This document shows positions 6,186 to 7,032 of a stretch of DNA of 7,032 nucleotides, piece after piece. A program made the position numbers and the translations under genes. The first letter of the stretch is position 1. Each line of letters begins with the position of its first letter. The notes under the pieces are model-generated. The model saw only the letters and a program-made list of their open reading frames with translations. It had not been told where the DNA came from and ran no database searches. Source of the DNA: Kiritimatiellia bacterium (GTDB lineage: Bacteria; Verrucomicrobiota; Kiritimatiellia; RFP12; UBA1067); assembly GCA_017479035.1 (NCBI GenBank), contig JAFVCR010000209.1, positions 1 through 7,032 on the forward strand. Direction: 5' to 3'.

Positions 6186-6244
6186 TGGCAGCATAGAGGT
6201 TTTTGATACCTTTCGAGGTGGTTCGAATCCACCCCGGACAACCA
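6171..6244 (+). tRNA. tRNA-Gln (anticodon UUG), overlapping the 3' end of ispE
   Basis: 74 bases including the encoded CCA (6242-6244). Acceptor TGTCCGG (6171-6177) pairs fully with CCGGACA (6234-6240), giving the U1-A72 pair common in glutamine tRNAs. The D-arm ATGT/GCAT, anticodon stem GAGGT/ACCTT with loop TTTTGAT (anticodon TTG at 6203-6205), and T-arm GGTGG/CCACC all pair. The first 15 bases are also the last four codons and stop of ispE on the same strand. No promoter lies directly upstream, so the tRNA is probably cut from the murA-ispE transcript or from one starting within ispE. Confidence 0.95.
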
Positions 6245-6262
6245 ATCAAACATGTGTTTGAT
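6245..6262 (+). other. Hairpin immediately after tRNA-Gln
   Basis: ATCAAACA (6245-6252) and TGTTTGAT (6255-6262) are exact inverse complements separated by two bases. In RNA this gives a 7-bp stem with an AUGU loop. It starts at the base after the tRNA CCA. There is no following T-run, so it is a poor terminator. It may mark the 3' processing boundary of the tRNA precursor. Confidence 0.5.
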
Positions 6263-6364
6263 CGTCGCAATCCCCAATAAAACAAGTGCTTGCGCGATAT
6301 TTCCGCAACTTTAGCACGAGTTGAAACATCTGCGCAAGACATCGCAGAAGACTGATATACGCTG

Positions 6365-6616
6365 GTGCAAAGAAGTTGCGTTGCAGATGCAGTTAAGGCA
6401 TCATTGTCTGCAAGCCGAATGATTGATGCGCCCGTCCTTGAGCGTGTGCGGCAGAACCTGTCCCAAAAAGATGTGGCGCAGAAGATGGGCGTTAGCGTGA
6501 GCACGATTTCCCGCATGGAAGACAGCGCAGATGTCGATCTTCGCATTGGAGATTTGATGCGCTATGCTTCAATACTGGGGTTCAAAATATCTCTGATGGT
6601 GGATAATACCGCCTGA
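6365..6616 (+). CDS. Small Xre/Cro-type helix-turn-helix protein, possibly 5'-truncated
   Basis: Eighty-three codons from GTG 6365, or 65 from ATG 6419. The region LSQKDVAQKMGVSVSTISRM (residues 32-51 from the GTG) is a clear HTH_3 motif. It is followed by a short helix (IGDLMRYASILG) and a beta-like tail (FKISLMV). This is the layout of HigA-like antitoxins and small Xre regulators. No partner toxin gene is visible within 120 bases upstream or 400 bases downstream. Neither start has a Shine-Dalgarno. In the same frame, codons 6281-6352, between TAA 6278 and TGA 6353, encode a helix-like peptide (LRDISATLARVETSAQDIAE) that resembles a lost N-terminal segment. The linker before LSQ (VRQN) also looks short for the family. 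It is either a functional small DNA-binding protein or a decaying remnant. Confidence 0.6.
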   Translation: MQRSCVADAVKASLSASRMIDAPVLERVRQNLSQKDVAQKMGVSVSTISRMEDSADVDLRIGDLMRYASILGFKISLMVDNTA

Positions 6617-6621
6617 AGCCA

Positions 6622-6639
6622 CCCTTATACCGGATTTTT
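6622..6639 (+). repeat. 18-base direct repeat, copy 1
   Basis: Starts CCCTTAT and ends CCGGATTTTT. It differs at one position (A for C at base 8) from the copy at 6853-6870. It starts five bases after the stop of the helix-turn-helix gene. Confidence 0.7.
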
Positions 6640-6752
6640 CGATGCGATGGGCTGCTCGTTCCGTCGTGGAGCGTCGCCAATGGCGCAGGTGCGGATGAAT
6701 GGCAAGGGGCGGCAGAGCATAAAGCCTCACACAAAGTCCACGAAGTTTTTAA

Positions 6753-6765
6753 GCCGCGAAGCGGC
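6753..6765. repeat. GCCGC-GAA-GCGGC hairpin
   Basis: A perfect 5-bp G+C stem with a GAA triloop, with no T-run in either direction close enough for a good terminator (TTTTT at 6746-6750 lies on the 5' side). It is one of several compact hairpins in this tail. Confidence 0.5.
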
Positions 6766-6780
6766 GATAAGATTACAGAC

Positions 6781-6805
6781 GGGGGTGAAGCGTAGCGGAA
6801 CCCCC
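6781..6805. repeat. GGGGGT/ACCCCC hairpin
   Basis: GGGGGT (6781-6786) is exactly complementary to ACCCCC (6800-6805) across 13 bases, and the loop holds a possible GC/GC inner pair. GGGCGGCAGA, repeated from 6707, follows directly. Confidence 0.55.
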
Positions 6806-6852
6806 GGGCGGCAGAATATGCTCCTTATGTACTCTTACACTTGGACGAGATG

Positions 6853-6870
6853 CCCTTATCCCGGATTTTT
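6853..6870 (+). repeat. 18-base direct repeat, copy 2
   Basis: Matches 6622-6639 at 17 of 18 bases, 231 bases further on. The two copies bracket the two hairpins at 6753 and 6781, so the intervening 213 bases may be an inserted or duplicated block. Confidence 0.7.
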
Positions 6871-6886
6871 GGATTACCCGAAATAG

Positions 6887-6948
6887 TTTGCATTGTGCAG
6901 TTTGCAGTGTGCAGTTGTCGCGCTACGTCCATAACGGCACACTGCAAA
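6887..6948. repeat. Tandem 14-mers with a distal inverted copy
   Basis: Two adjacent 14-base units (6887-6900 and 6901-6914), each TTTGCA-T/G-TGTGCAG, differ at one base. The first 12 bases of the second unit (TTTGCAGTGTGC, 6901-6912) recur as a perfect inverted complement at 6937-6948 across 24 bases, so the block can fold into a 12-bp stem. Confidence 0.75.
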
Positions 6949-6953
6949 CCCTC

Positions 6954-6972
6954 CGCGGGCGAGACGCCCGCG
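6954..6972. repeat. Perfect 8-bp G+C hairpin with AGA loop
   Basis: CGCGGGCG (6954-6961) and CGCCCGCG (6965-6972) are exact inverse complements with a three-base loop. No T-run follows, so it is more like a REP-type dispersed palindrome than a terminator. Confidence 0.65.
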
Positions 6973-7032
6973 TCCCCACAGTACACACTCTCGCACCTTC
7001 TCTCATGTCTCTCGAATCTCTGCTCCTCTGCG

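Larger units (their letters stand above)
6617..7032. repeat. Non-coding tail built of short repeats and hairpins
   Basis: No reading frame here looks like a protein. The stretch contains two copies of an 18-base word, two copies of GGGCGGCAGA (6707-6716 and 6806-6815), three separate hairpins, a tandem 14-mer with an inverted partner, and a C+T-rich plus-strand end (about 6980-7032). Some words (an acacaaagtccacgaag-like run near 6730-6745 and the CGCGGGCG hairpin) resemble dispersed repeats I associate with PVC-group genomes. That association is from memory and untested. The right limit is the window edge. Confidence 0.6.

Noticed and set aside
6085..6546. 153-codon minus-strand frame as a toxin partner for the Xre gene
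   Set aside because: It is opposite the tRNA-Gln and helix-turn-helix genes, has low-complexity shadow-like composition, and shows no toxin motif.
6622..6870. CRISPR array
   Set aside because: Only two copies of the 18-base repeat, 213 bases apart, with no regular spacers and no cas genes.
6647..6886. 79-codon plus-strand frame in the repeat tail
   Set aside because: It runs through hairpins and one of the direct repeats and its translation has no recognisable pattern. It is better explained as non-coding repeats.

Overview
The window (about 55-60% G+C by eye) is a bacterial chromosomal segment of mostly housekeeping genes and shows no phage, CRISPR or transposase genes. No marker fixes the taxonomy. 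A MurA with aspartate in place of the catalytic cysteine, a secreted-type GH2 beta-galactosidase, and a tail of short dispersed hairpin repeats would suit the PVC group (Verrucomicrobiota, Kiritimatiellota, Lentisphaerota), perhaps gut-associated. That placement is low-confidence inference.

Layout. Positions 1-791 (minus) hold the 5' three-fifths or so of a phosphomannomutase/phosphoglucomutase that runs off the left edge. It has a strong Shine-Dalgarno and its own promoter, which is interleaved with the terminator of the upstream gene. Positions 904-3540 (minus) hold a LacZ-type beta-galactosidase reading frame. Both catalytic glutamates are present, but codon 195 is an in-frame TAG where relatives have Tyr, and about 120-130 residues (domain 4) seem to be missing before the C-terminal domain. 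I call it a recently decayed pseudogene, with sequencing error or readthrough as alternatives. A 126-bp divergent control region (3541-3666) separates it from tRNA-Ser(UGA) and tRNA-Gly(CCC) on the plus strand.

Positions 3935-6244 (plus) form one transcription unit: a consensus promoter, a leader hairpin, murA, ispE and tRNA-Gln(UUG). MurA makes the first committed peptidoglycan precursor. IspE makes isoprenoid precursors, from which the undecaprenyl carrier lipid comes, so both genes feed wall synthesis. The last four codons and the stop of ispE lie inside the tRNA-Gln gene, so RNase P maturation of the tRNA would cut the ispE message. A second promoter-like site inside ispE could feed the tRNA separately.

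Positions 6365-6616 carry a small orphan Xre-type helix-turn-helix protein, possibly a 5'-truncated remnant. Positions 6617-7032 are non-coding and made of short direct repeats and perfect hairpins.

I do not see evidence for a new multi-gene system. The most interesting items are the ispE/tRNA-Gln overlap, the amber codon plus domain loss in lacZ, the Cys-to-Asp MurA, and a palindrome shared between two promoter regions.
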